The notes under the pieces: generated by a model
What the model was told of the DNA's origin: nothing
What the model saw: the letters and a program-made list of their open reading frames with translations, nothing else
Databases searched by the model: none
From: Paenibacillus sp. PL2-23
GTDB taxonomy: Bacteria > Bacillota > Bacilli > Paenibacillales > Paenibacillaceae
Length of the DNA stretch: 64,000 nt
Assembly: GCF_040834005.1 (NCBI RefSeq)
Contig: NZ_CP162129.1
Coordinates: forward strand, 2,318,001-2,382,000
Direction: 5' to 3'
Part shown: positions 1-10,401 of the stretch, piece by piece
Numbering within the stretch: the stretch's first letter is position 1
Layout of the letters: every line of letters begins with the position of its first letter
Made by a program: the position numbers and the translations under genes

Positions 1-375
1 CAGGCTCTCCAATTGATCGGTAATGATTGGCTTGTCAGTCTCCCACTGCAACCATTCAGCGTCGCCAAAGCCTAATGCTTGGACGATGCTGGCGGCCGAG
101 CTTCCATGAAAGGTAATGAAGCCGGTCTGCCATTGTCCAAGGCGGGCTTCATACCGGTGGGGCGTTCCCGGGGAGAGCAGGACGCCGGTGCGTTCCGTCA
201 TTCTCCAGGTGCGGCCATGAGTGGACAGCTCGCCTTCGCCTTGCAGCGTCTGAAGCCAGTGATAATAGGGATAGCCGTTTGGCCGGTCGATGTTCTCTTG
301 GTCATATTTGATGCCTATGGTTTCCAGCTGTAAGGGTAGCAGCTCCGCTGGAGAGGCAGGCACAACTCTTCGCAT
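1..375 (-). CDS. AraC-type regulator, N-terminal part (cut by window edge)
   Basis: The reading frame starts at an ATG (373-375) behind a GGAGG-type site and runs off the left edge after 125 codons without a stop. The visible part resembles the cupin-like sugar-sensing domain of AraC-family regulators: it opens with a short basic segment (MRRVVPAS), then a stretch ending in LLSPGTPHRYEA, the usual ligand-pocket strand, followed by GFITFHG. The DNA-binding helices would lie outside the window. It is divergent from the GH42 gene at 497, the same layout as the second AraC/GH42 pair at 9433-12480, so it probably controls that beta-galactosidase. Family assignment rests on the N-terminal domain and context only. 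Confidence 0.75.
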   Translation of the reverse strand, partial: MRRVVPASPAELLPLQLETIGIKYDQENIDRPNGYPYYHWLQTLQGEGELSTHGRTWRMTERTGVLLSPGTPHRYEARLGQWQTGFITFHGSSAASIVQALGFGDAEWLQWETDKPIITDQLESL

Positions 376-496
376 GTAATAATACCTCCATATTCTTATA
401 TGTGTAAGCGGTAATTTTATATTGGATATCGTCATTATAAGCCATAAGATTAAAGTGTTGTAGACAGTTTTATCATATATGATGAGGTGTAATGAC

Positions 497-2551
497 ATGA
501 TTAACGCGAAAAAACCGAAAATTTGGTATGGCGGCGACTATAATCCCGATCAATGGGAGAAGGCGATATGGGATGAGGATGTACGAATGTTCAAGCTTGC
601 CGGGATCGATGTGGCGACGCTGAACGTATTCGCTTGGGCAAAAAATCAGCCTGACGAGCATACCTACGATTTTGGCTGGCTTGACGAGATGATGGACAAG
701 CTGCACGCGGCTGGCATCGGAGTGTGCCTCGCGACAAGTACGGCGGCACACCCTGCATGGATGGCGCGCCAATATCCCGACGTGCTTCAAGTCGATTTCA
801 ACGGCGCCAAGCGCAAGTTCGGCGGGCGCCATAACTCTTGTCCCAACAGTCCGACCTTTCGTAAATATTCAACGATCATGGCTGAGAAGCTGGCGGAGCG
901 CTACAAGGATCACCCGGCTCTCCTGATTTGGCACATTAACAACGAATATGGCGGCGCGGGCAATTGTTATTGCGATAATTGCGAAGCGGCTTTCCGCAAT
1001 TGGGCGAAGGCTCGCTACGGCACGCTTGAGGAGCTGAATCGCGCTTGGAATACCGCTTTCTGGGGCCATACCTTCTATGCTTGGGAGGACATCGTGCTGC
1101 CTAGCGGGCTTAGCGAGGAGTGGATCGGCAACGGTCGTACGAATACGAATTTCCAAGGTATTTCGCTCGATTATATGCGCTTCCACTCAGACAGCCTGCT
1201 GGAATGCTACAAGCTTGAATATGAAGCGGTGAAGAAGCATACGCCTGACATCCCTGTCACAACCAATTTGATGGGCGCCTTCAAGAAGCTGGATTACCAT
1301 AAGTGGGCGAAGCATATGGATGTCATATCCTGGGACAATTATCCCCGCTTCGACACGCCTCACAGCTACACGGGCATGATGCATGATCTGATGCGCGGCC
1401 TGAAGGACGGCCAGCCGTTTATGCTGATGGAGCAGACGCCCAGCCAGCAGAACTGGCAGCCCTACAACTCGCTGAAGCGTCCGGGCGTTATGCGCCTGTG
1501 GAGCTATCAAGCGGCGGCCAGAGGCGCAGATACCATACTGTTCTTCCAGCTTAGACGCTCCATCGGCGCCTGCGAAAAGTATCACGGTGCCGTCATCGAG
1601 CACGTCGGCCATGAGCATACGCGCGTCTTCCGTGAGTGCGCTCAGCTAGGCGCAGAGCTGGATAAGCTTGGCGACGCTCTGATTGATTCCCGCGTTCAGT
1701 CCAAGGTAGCCATATTGTTCGATTGGGAGAACTGGTGGGCAATTGAAATGTCCAGCGGTCCATCCATTGCTCTGCAATATGTAGATGAGGCGCACAAGTA
1801 TTACGACGCGCTGTACCGGCTTGGCATTGCGGCGGATGTCGTCAGCGTGGAAGCCGACTTAAGCGGCTATGACCTGGTTATAGCCCCGGTTATGTATATG
1901 GTGAAGCAAGGGGTAGCGGACAAGCTGGAGCAATATGTGCAGGGCGGCGGCACGTTCATTACAACCTACTTCAGCGGTATAGTGGATGAAAACGATCTGG
2001 TCAAGACAGGCGGGTATCCCGGCGTGCTGCGCAAGCTTCTGGGCATATGGGCGGAAGAGATTGATGCCTTGCTTCCGAGCCAGCGCAATCGGATTGTAAT
2101 GACGGACGAGGCTCTTGGCATGAAGCGGGAGTATGAATGCGGCATGCTCTGCGATCTGATTCATTCGGAAGGCGCAGAGGTGAAGGCGGTGTATGGCGAG
2201 GACTTCTATGAAGGCATGCCAGCGCTTACCGTCCATTCATTCGGTTCCGGCGAAGCGTGGTATATGGCTACAAGTCCCGAAGCTTCGTTTCTTGAGGAGT
2301 GGCTGTCGAAGCTATGCTCTGCCCGCGGCATTAAGCCTCTTGTTCAATCAGCGCCGGAAGGGGTAGAGACGACGCTCCGTACGAAGGATGGCCAGGATTA
2401 TTTGTTTGTGCTCAATCATAACGCCGAAGCAGTGAACGTCGAGCTGGGCGAGGAGCGCTCTGGCGTCGATCTATTGACGGGTCGTCTGCTTGACGGCGGC
2501 CAGGCGGAGCTCCCGGGGCGGGATGTATGGATTATTAAGGTTGAGAGATAA
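497..2551 (+). CDS. GH42 beta-galactosidase (copy 1)
   Basis: Cytoplasmic family 42 glycoside hydrolase of 684 residues, the usual length; it lacks a signal peptide and would cleave beta-galactosides or galacto-oligosaccharides after uptake. The family opening IWYGGDYNPDQW is present. The acid/base Glu150 lies in NNEYGG and the nucleophile Glu312 in LMEQTPS. A cysteine set (HNSC, then CYCDNC) matches the structural zinc site of GH42. In-frame ATGs exist at 479, 482 and 497; I chose 497 because GAGGTG (485-490) sits at proper spacing only for it. A weak cre-like sequence lies near 400. It is divergent from an AraC-type gene. Family certain; natural substrate (lactose or pectic galactan fragments) inferred. 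Confidence 0.93.
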   Translation: MINAKKPKIWYGGDYNPDQWEKAIWDEDVRMFKLAGIDVATLNVFAWAKNQPDEHTYDFGWLDEMMDKLHAAGIGVCLATSTAAHPAWMARQYPDVLQVDFNGAKRKFGGRHNSCPNSPTFRKYSTIMAEKLAERYKDHPALLIWHINNEYGGAGNCYCDNCEAAFRNWAKARYGTLEELNRAWNTAFWGHTFYAWEDIVLPSGLSEEWIGNGRTNTNFQGISLDYMRFHSDSLLECYKLEYEAVKKHTPDIPVTTNLMGAFKKLDYHKWAKHMDVISWDNYPRFDTPHSYTGMMHDLMRGLKDGQPFMLMEQTPSQQNWQPYNSLKRPGVMRLWSYQAAARGADTILFFQLRRSIGACEKYHGAVIEHVGHEHTRVFRECAQLGAELDKLGDALIDSRVQSKVAILFDWENWWAIEMSSGPSIALQYVDEAHKYYDALYRLGIAADVVSVEADLSGYDLVIAPVMYMVKQGVADKLEQYVQGGGTFITTYFSGIVDENDLVKTGGYPGVLRKLLGIWAEEIDALLPSQRNRIVMTDEALGMKREYECGMLCDLIHSEGAEVKAVYGEDFYEGMPALTVHSFGSGEAWYMATSPEASFLEEWLSKLCSARGIKPLVQSAPEGVETTLRTKDGQDYLFVLNHNAEAVNVELGEERSGVDLLTGRLLDGGQAELPGRDVWIIKVER

Positions 2552-2707
2552 TCGTATACTATTTAAAATATTTTGAATTTACGACAGCATTCGACAGACT
2601 CCGCTAGAGGTCTTGCGCTATACTCATGGCAGTTTCGTTCCAATAGGCACGATTGTTCGTTGGAACCGACCCTATGAATGGTCCAATAGACCGAAGGAGA
2701 GATCGTT

Positions 2708-3055
2708 GTGGAATGGTATTTGAAGGTCATTAAAAATTATGTCGGATTTACGGGGAGAGCTCGCCGCAAGGAATATTGGATGTTTGTATTGTTCAATATT
2801 ATCATTTCCGTGGCGTTGTCAATCATCGAGATGATTGCGGGTATGCCCTCCATTCTGACGTGGCTGTATTCTTTGGCTATATTCCTGCCTTCTTTGGCAG
2901 TGCTGGTTCGCAGACTGCATGACACGGGAAGAAGCGGCTGGTGGGTGCTCATCGGCTTGATTCCGCTTGTAGGCTTCATCATCCTGCTGGTCTTCGCTTG
3001 TATGGAAGGCGAAGGGGATAACCAGTACGGCCCAGATCCGAAGCAGTTCGCTTAA
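2708..3055 (+). CDS. DUF805 family small membrane protein
   Basis: A 115-residue inner-membrane protein with the DUF805 pattern: an N-terminal amphipathic part (YVGFTGRARRKEYWMF), then three to four hydrophobic segments and the conserved RRLHDTGRSGWW loop followed by LIPLVGFIILLVF. Members (YhaH/YhaI type) have no settled function. It starts at a GTG (2708) five bases after GAAGGAGAG. Upstream, around 2637-2666, lies an inverted repeat GTTCCAA/TTGGAAC of unknown role, and the 150 bases after the GH42 gene show nothing else. It stands alone before the esterase gene. Confidence 0.85.
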   Translation: MEWYLKVIKNYVGFTGRARRKEYWMFVLFNIIISVALSIIEMIAGMPSILTWLYSLAIFLPSLAVLVRRLHDTGRSGWWVLIGLIPLVGFIILLVFACMEGEGDNQYGPDPKQFA

Positions 3056-3135
3056 ATGAATCAAATGACAATCAGATGGGATAAGGCTGGCCGACATGCT
3101 CGGGCTGGCCTTTTACCTTTAGAGGAGAATGCAGA

Positions 3136-3840
3136 TTGCTGCAACAAAACGAACCTAACACAGCTGTTATTCCAGTGCCCAAGCTGGAGGAGGATTGTTA
3201 CGATTGGTGGGAGCGTCATGAGGGGGTGCTGCGGGAGCAGGGAGACATTCGTCCGGAGATTGTGCTGATCGGCGATTCGATTACACACTTCTGGGGAGGT
3301 CAACCGCAAACAGAAGGCATAAAGGGCGCGCCTGGAGCATGGAATTCTATTTTCAAGCCGTACCGGGTGCTGAATTTGGGCTTTGGGTGGGATCGGACCC
3401 AGAATGTGCTCTGGAGACTCCATCACGGTCAATTGCAAGGCTTGTCCCCGCGGAAGGTTGTGATATTGATTGGTACCAACAATACAACCGCAACCGAAAA
3501 CGCCAGGGCCAACGAGCCTGAGGAAATTGCGGCAGGCTTGCGCGCGATATGCGACAGAGTGGAGGCGTTAACTCCGGAGGTGAGCATCGTCATTATGGCG
3601 GTTTTCCCCCGTGAGCAGCGTCCGGAGCATCCCCGACGCAGGCTGATTAAAGAGATCAATAGACATTATGAGGAGCTGGCGCGCGAACGGCAATATGCCT
3701 TCGTTGATATCGGACCGCGATTGCTGGAGCCCGACGGTACGTTGTCTACAGATATAGCTCCGGACTTCTGCCACCTTACGGAACGCGGCTACCAGCATTG
3801 GGCAGAGGCGCTGCGTCCTCACTTGCGAGGGATTCGTTGA
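3136..3840 (+). CDS. SGNH/GDSL-family esterase
   Basis: A 234-residue SGNH hydrolase without signal peptide. Block I is GDSIT with the catalytic Ser48, block III is GTNN after a hydrophobic strand (VVILIGTNN), and the C-terminal Asp/His pair is in DFCHLTERG. The layout resembles the platelet-activating-factor acetylhydrolase-like group, so it is likely an acyl or acetyl esterase, possibly removing acetyl groups from sugars, which would fit the xylanase next door; that link is inference. It starts at TTG 3136, with GAGGAG (3122-3127) eight bases upstream; the ATG at 3129 is out of frame. A rho-independent terminator follows at 3882. Confidence 0.85.
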   Translation: MLQQNEPNTAVIPVPKLEEDCYDWWERHEGVLREQGDIRPEIVLIGDSITHFWGGQPQTEGIKGAPGAWNSIFKPYRVLNLGFGWDRTQNVLWRLHHGQLQGLSPRKVVILIGTNNTTATENARANEPEEIAAGLRAICDRVEALTPEVSIVIMAVFPREQRPEHPRRRLIKEINRHYEELARERQYAFVDIGPRLLEPDGTLSTDIAPDFCHLTERGYQHWAEALRPHLRGIR

Positions 3841-3881
3841 AGCGCTCTAGCGATTGTGACAATGAAGCTGCTCATTTCGTG

Positions 3882-3909
3882 AAGCCATCCCCTTGGAGGA
3901 TGGCTTTTT
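3882..3909 (+). terminator. Intrinsic terminator after the esterase gene
   Basis: Stem AAGCCATCC with its complement around the loop CCTTGG, followed by a run of five T. Confidence 0.85.
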
Positions 3910-3956
3910 CTTGTTATGATATTAAATATGTGTAGAGAGATCTATAGTTTGTTAGG

Positions 3957-3985
3957 TAGTTGTGTATACGCTTTCAATCTATAAT
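3957..3985 (+). promoter_or_regulatory. Xylanase promoter with cre-like site in the spacer
   Basis: A perfect minus-10 TATAAT (3980-3985) lies 17 bases from a poor minus-35 (TAGTTG, 3957-3962). The spacer contains TGTATACGCTTTCA (3963-3976), close to the CcpA cre consensus, which would place carbon-catabolite repression directly on this promoter. Start of transcription would be near 3992, giving a leader of about 120 bases. Confidence 0.6.
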
Positions 3986-3991
3986 TTTCCT

Positions 3992-4098
3992 CGTGAGGAG
4001 GTGACCATCCATCGATTAGGCAGCATGACACGACATAAGTTGAGGCACAGCCTCAGGCTGGACGGTACGTAGGCAAGTGGTGTCACATTCAAATTATT
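3992..4098 (+). promoter_or_regulatory. Structured leader of the xylanase gene, with a possible 23-codon leader ORF
   Basis: The leader holds a stem TGACAC (4026-4031) with GTGTCA (4080-4085) enclosing a 6-bp hairpin TGAGGC-ACA-GCCTCA (4041-4055). A rival pairing, GTGAC (4001-4005) with GTCAC (4082-4086), uses the same 3' bases, so two folds exclude each other. A small frame, GTG 4001 to TAG 4072, follows GAGGAG closely and would encode a basic 23-residue peptide. I do not recognise it as a known riboswitch class. Confidence 0.4.
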
Positions 4099-4112
4099 GG
4101 AGGTAGGTATTG

Positions 4113-4748
4113 ATGATGAAGCTGAGCAAAAAAATGTGGTTAGGCCTTCTTGCGGCGACAATGAGCATCGGCATGTTGTCTGGGTCTGCGAGTGCAGCAA
4201 CAGACTATTGGCAGAATTGGACAGATGGCGGCGGCACCGTTAACGCAACCAATGGAGCAGGCGGGAATTACAGCGTGACATGGTCCAACACAGGCAACTT
4301 TGTTGTCGGCAAAGGCTGGAACGCGGGTTCACCCAATCGTGTCGTGAATTATAATGCCGGCGTCTGGGCGCCATCCGGTAATGGCTATCTGACCTTTTAT
4401 GGCTGGACCAGAAATTCACTTATCGAATATTACGTTGTAGACAGCTGGGGCACTTACAGGCCTACAGGCACACACAAGGGTACCGTCACCAGCGATGGCG
4501 GCACCTACGACATCTATACAACCATGCGCTATAACGCGCCTTCCATCGACGGCACTCAGACCTTCCAGCAATTCTGGAGCGTTCGACAGTCGAAGCGGCC
4601 CACGGGAAGCAATGTGAAAATTACGTTCAGCAATCATGTTAATGCCTGGAAGAGCAAAGGCATGAATCTGGGCAGCAGCTGGTCGTATCAAGTTATGGCG
4701 ACAGAAGGTTACCAGAGCAGCGGCAGCTCTAACGTTACGGTGTGGTAA
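4113..4748 (+). CDS. xynA: Secreted GH11 endo-1,4-beta-xylanase
   Basis: A 211-residue family 11 xylanase that cleaves internal beta-1,4 bonds of xylan outside the cell. A signal peptide (basic MMKLSKK, hydrophobic core, cleavage near ASA-ATDYW) precedes the single jelly-roll domain, about 184 residues as usual for GH11. The nucleophile Glu is in [13 protein letters not shown] and the acid/base Glu in [12 protein letters not shown]; the thumb motif PSIDGTQTF is intact. There is no carbohydrate-binding module. The ATG at 4113 (or 4116) is favoured over TTG 4110 by distance from GGAGG (4099-4103). Transcribed alone, with its own promoter, a cre-like site, a folded leader and a strong terminator. 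Confidence 0.97.
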   Translation: MMKLSKKMWLGLLAATMSIGMLSGSASAATDYWQNWTDGGGTVNATNGAGGNYSVTWSNTGNFVVGKGWNAGSPNRVVNYNAGVWAPSGNGYLTFYGWTRNSLIEYYVVDSWGTYRPTGTHKGTVTSDGGTYDIYTTMRYNAPSIDGTQTFQQFWSVRQSKRPTGSNVKITFSNHVNAWKSKGMNLGSSWSYQVMATEGYQSSGSSNVTVW

Positions 4749-4758
4749 CAGCTTGAGG

Positions 4759-4791
4759 GTGGGGCTGCCGGCTTAAGACCGGCAGCCCCAC
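4759..4791 (+). terminator. Intrinsic terminator after xynA
   Basis: A perfect 13-bp stem beginning GTGGGGCTGCCGG with a seven-base loop. The T-rich stretch (TTTTTG) begins some nine bases later, so it may act partly as a stabilising 3' hairpin. Confidence 0.75.
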
Positions 4792-4821
4792 GTCGCTAAT
4801 TTTTGTAGAAGGAGACCGTAT

Positions 4822-5688
4822 ATGACGATAAGATTCGTCTTCCTGATGATCGCCTTCATTGCGATTAACGCTGCCTGCTCGCAGGAGAGGCCGGCAAAGC
4901 AGGAAGCTCCTCCGATAGTCAAGGATGATCTCGTGTATGTTGAAGGCGGGGCTTTTGTCCATTCAGGCTCCAATTATTATTATACAGGGGAAGCTGTTGC
5001 AAGCTTTTATATGGGCAAATATGAGGTTACACAGCAGGAATGGACGGCTGTCATGGGCGGCAATCCCTCTGGCTTCCGCGGAGAGCGGCTTCCGGTGGAG
5101 ATGATCAGCTGGTACGATGCCGTGGTGTACTGCAATCAACGGAGCGCGCTAGAGGGCTTGGAGCCGTATTACAGAATCGATAAGAGCAAGAAGGATACTG
5201 CCAATCGAAGTGAATTTGACTCTATGAAGTGGACGGTTGAGATTAACGCTGGAGCGAACGGTTATCGTCTGCCGACCGAAGCGGAGTGGGAATATGCGGC
5301 TGGAGGCGGCCAAGCGAGCGGCAGCTACACATATAGCGGCAGCAACGAAGTGGATGAGGTGGCCTGGTATTGGCGGAATGCCGGTGAGCAGGCGCTGACG
5401 GGGGATTGGAGCTGGCCCGCCATCGAGAACAACCGGAATCGAACCCATGCTGTCGGCTCCAAGGGGCCCAATGAGCTGGGGCTCTACGACATGTCTGGCA
5501 ATGTGAGAGAATGGTGCTGGGATTGGTATGCGGAGAATGGGCAATCCGCTGAAACGGGCTCGCATCGCGTTGTGAGGGGCGGGGGGTGGATGGGCGATGT
5601 ATCGAATACCGAACCCGCCTTCCGAGGCAAGTTCGACGCCAATGGCTTTGGTCCCGATCAGGGCTTTCGCATTGCTCGAAGCCTATAA
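4822..5688 (+). CDS. SUMF1/FGE-fold lipoprotein lacking the FGE active cysteine
   Basis: A 288-residue protein with a lipoprotein signal (lipobox INAAC, Cys19), so probably anchored on the outer face of the membrane. The rest is a formylglycine-generating-enzyme/SUMF1 domain: VYVEGGAF, FYMGKYEVTQQEW, YRLPTEAEWEYAA, LYDMSGNVREWCWDW, VVRGGGW and the final QGFRIARSL. True FGEs end with GFRCA, where the Cys is catalytic; here that position is Ile, so it is unlikely to make formylglycine. No sulfatase gene lies nearby. Many bacterial members of this fold have binding roles. Start ATG 4822 is behind AGAAGGAGA. Function unknown. Confidence 0.85.
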   Translation: MTIRFVFLMIAFIAINAACSQERPAKQEAPPIVKDDLVYVEGGAFVHSGSNYYYTGEAVASFYMGKYEVTQQEWTAVMGGNPSGFRGERLPVEMISWYDAVVYCNQRSALEGLEPYYRIDKSKKDTANRSEFDSMKWTVEINAGANGYRLPTEAEWEYAAGGGQASGSYTYSGSNEVDEVAWYWRNAGEQALTGDWSWPAIENNRNRTHAVGSKGPNELGLYDMSGNVREWCWDWYAENGQSAETGSHRVVRGGGWMGDVSNTEPAFRGKFDANGFGPDQGFRIARSL

Positions 5689-5721
5689 ATGTCCATACGT
5701 TTCGCGTTAAAATACAAGCCT

Positions 5722-5786
5722 AATATAGAGAAAGCTTATGCTTTCTTATATTTTAAGAAACGCAACCTCGCGAGGTTGCTTTTTTT
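5722..5786 (+). terminator. Two hairpins in tandem, the second a classical terminator
   Basis: The first hairpin (5722-5752) is AATATA, GAAAGC, loop TTAT, then the complements. The second (5762-5779) is the palindrome GCAACCTCGCGAGGTTGC followed by seven T, a textbook rho-independent terminator. Confidence 0.9.
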
Positions 5787-5883
5787 GTTTTCGATATGGC
5801 ATTAGAAATGCTAGAATAGACTAATATTAGAAAAATGAAGGCGAAGCTCGTTAGCGGGAAGTTGAGCGGCGAATATACATACA

Positions 5884-6978
5884 TTGTGGGTGATTCCGGT
5901 GACGAAACTATTCTTTGCGAATGAAATGGACAAGAGGCTATTCTATGAAGCTTTATTTAATCAAACCTCCGATTGTGTAGCGGTCTTCGACCTGGAAGGC
6001 CGGGTTATGGCTGTCAATAAAAAATTTGAGGAATTGCATCAATGGCGGCAGGAGGAAATCGTAGGCGAGGTTGCTCCAATGGTAAGCGAGGAGAACCGGT
6101 CCGGGCTGCTAGAGATGTTCCAGCGGATTCTGGCGGGAGAGGAAATTGCCGGAGTCGAGATTGTTATGATTCGAAAGGATAGCAGTACTTTTTTTGCCAA
6201 TGTATCTGTATTCCCATTAAAGGATGATGACGGCGGGACAATCGCTTTTGTCGGCATTGGGAGAGATGTTACGGAGAACAAGAAGGCCGAGGAGCTGCTG
6301 CGCAAGTCGGAGAAGCTGTCCATTGTGGGGGAGCTGGCCGCAGGCATCGCTCATGAAATCCGGAATCCGCTAACCTCGCTAAAGGGCTTCATGCAATTGC
6401 TGAAGGAAAAAAATACGGACTACGTAGATATTATGCTGAACGAAATTGAGCGCATTAATCGAATTGTCGATGAATTTATGAGCCTGGCCAAGCCTCAGAG
6501 CATCCACTTCGTCAGTGTTCATCTCAATCAGCTGATTGAAAGCGTTGTATCGTTTATGCAGCCGCAGGCTCGTCTCCACGGTGTCGAGATTATTGTAGCG
6601 AGCAAAATAGAGCTGACAGCCTTCATCTGCGAGCCGAACCAGATGAAGCAGCTGCTCATCAATCTGATAAAAAATGCGATTGAAGCGATGCCAGGCGGAG
6701 GCAATGTGCGCATCACCGTCTGTTCCGTCAATAACAACAAGGTCGGCATTAACATTATGGATCAGGGACTAGGTATTCCGGAGGATGGACTGAATCGATT
6801 GGGCGAGCCCTTCTACTCCGCAAAGGAGAATGGCACGGGTCTTGGATTGGTCATTTGCCACCGGATCGTAGAGGCTCACCAAGGGGTTCTGTCCTTTGAG
6901 AGCAAGCTGAATCAAGGCACAACGGTTAAGATTGTATTGCCCGTTTCGTCATCTGCTCCAGCAAACGGTTCTCATTAA
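5884..6978 (+). CDS. PAS-domain sensor histidine kinase (sporulation-kinase type)
   Basis: A soluble kinase of about 364 residues with no membrane segment. One PAS domain (about 17-133, ending IGRDVTENK) precedes a HisKA domain with phospho-accepting His157 in GIAHEIRNPLTSLKGF, then a HATPase domain with an N box (LINLIKNAIEAM), G1 (DQGLGIP) and G2 (GTGLGLVICHRIV). This short PAS-HisKA-HATPase form and the motif style resemble Bacillus KinA/KinB/KinE-like kinases that feed Spo0A, which fits the absence of an adjacent response regulator; that role is inference. The start is uncertain: TTG 5884 or GTG 5899 (GGGTGA five bases upstream). Confidence 0.88.
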   Translation: MWVIPVTKLFFANEMDKRLFYEALFNQTSDCVAVFDLEGRVMAVNKKFEELHQWRQEEIVGEVAPMVSEENRSGLLEMFQRILAGEEIAGVEIVMIRKDSSTFFANVSVFPLKDDDGGTIAFVGIGRDVTENKKAEELLRKSEKLSIVGELAAGIAHEIRNPLTSLKGFMQLLKEKNTDYVDIMLNEIERINRIVDEFMSLAKPQSIHFVSVHLNQLIESVVSFMQPQARLHGVEIIVASKIELTAFICEPNQMKQLLINLIKNAIEAMPGGGNVRITVCSVNNNKVGINIMDQGLGIPEDGLNRLGEPFYSAKENGTGLGLVICHRIVEAHQGVLSFESKLNQGTTVKIVLPVSSSAPANGSH

Positions 6979-6992
6979 TCCACTGTGAATGA

Positions 6993-7035
6993 CAACAAAG
7001 CGGAGCCAGGGGAATAGCCCTGCTCCGCTTTGTTG
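6993..7035. terminator. Long bidirectional terminator between convergent genes
   Basis: An 18-bp stem (CAACAAAGCGGAG, one bulged C, then CAGGG) around loop GAATAG, located between the kinase gene and the 3' end of katG. The pairing arms carry A/T-rich ends that can serve both directions. Confidence 0.9.
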
Positions 7036-7058
7036 CGGCTTTCGCATATCGAAGGAAA

Positions 7059-9332
<2,274 letters not shown>

Positions 9333-9432
9333 CGACAGAATGCAAGTTTCATGCAATCTTCACCCCATCATCATGTGGCGTTAATCCAAGCTTCATCAGC
9401 AGTCAAATTGTGGCTTAACACGTTAACCTCAG

Positions 9433-10275
9433 TTAGGAATGCCCCTTGGCATATTGTTTCGGCGTAACCCCGTAAGTTCTTTTGAACATTCGGATAAAAT
9501 AACTGGTGTCCATTCCCAGTATGTCCGCTACGCGATCTACCGTGATGCCCGGTTGCTCCTCGAACAGTTGAAGCGAACGCCGCATGCGGAGCTGAAGAAT
9601 GTACTGCTGCGGCGTTACGCCGTAATTGGCCACAAACAGCCGGTGGAAATGCTGGATGGAATAGCCAGTCGCCCCGGCCACGTTCGACAACAGCAGCCTT
9701 TCGTCATAATGATCGTGAATAAGCTGAACCGCCGATTGGAGAGCGGGATTGGGCTGGTCTGCCGGATACACCTTCTTGGAAGCTTGTCCGACCGGATACT
9801 TTCCCTCCATTAAGGTTAACAGCATATCGTACATTCGTTTCGAAGCTTCGTAGGCGTGCTCGCTGCCCAGATTGATGACATGCCAGATCGCTTCCAACTG
9901 ATGCCACAAGGCGTCGAAGTTGGTGACCTCCAGGGCGCTAAGCACCAGCTCATCCATCTGCTGAAGCAAATCAGCCGCTGTTGCTCCGCTGAAGGCAACG
10001 AAGCCAAGATCCCATACGTCCTCGGATTCATCAGGTCGGTATTCATGACCGGTATTAGCGGGCAGCAGCAAGACCGAGCGCTTCTTTAAAGTCAATTCGC
10101 GGCCATCGTTCATACGAAACATCCCTTTGCCGCTTCGGGTCAGGAACAGCTGATGGGCAGGGTATCCCGACTTTCTCCGGTCGATTTCCTTCTGTTCATG
10201 ATTGCCTACGCAAAACACGTAGAGCGGGAGCGGCTTGTTCACATTGGCGTTTTCGGCGAGCAGGAACGGCATCAT
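9433..10275 (-). CDS. AraC-family regulator, divergent from GH42 copy 2
   Basis: A 280-residue transcription regulator. The N-terminal cupin domain (QLFLTRSGKGMF, then VLLLPANTGHEYRP) likely binds a sugar; the last hundred residues form the two helix-turn-helix units of AraC (LLSNVAGATGYSIQHFHRLF and VADILGMDTSYFIRMFKRTYGVTPKQY). A GTG four codons upstream (10287) is possible, but GGGGTGA (10284-10290) is best placed for ATG 10275. It is divergent from the GH42 gene at 10402 with only 126 bases between them, so it most likely regulates that gene. Confidence 0.93.
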   Translation of the reverse strand: MMPFLLAENANVNKPLPLYVFCVGNHEQKEIDRRKSGYPAHQLFLTRSGKGMFRMNDGRELTLKKRSVLLLPANTGHEYRPDESEDVWDLGFVAFSGATAADLLQQMDELVLSALEVTNFDALWHQLEAIWHVINLGSEHAYEASKRMYDMLLTLMEGKYPVGQASKKVYPADQPNPALQSAVQLIHDHYDERLLLSNVAGATGYSIQHFHRLFVANYGVTPQQYILQLRMRRSLQLFEEQPGITVDRVADILGMDTSYFIRMFKRTYGVTPKQYAKGHS

Positions 10276-10401
10276 ACAGGATTTCACCCCATGTTAAGAT
10301 CAGACGATTTATTGATGGATCTGTTCTATGATTATAACCGTACTTTGGACTATGATCAAAATGAATAAGCGAATATGACGATTATGAGGTGGATGCTTAC
10401 C

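Noticed and set aside
3992..4098. c-di-GMP (GEMM) riboswitch in the xylanase leader
   Set aside because: The expected conserved core (GGACGCAAAGCC-like stretch and tetraloop receptor) is missing.
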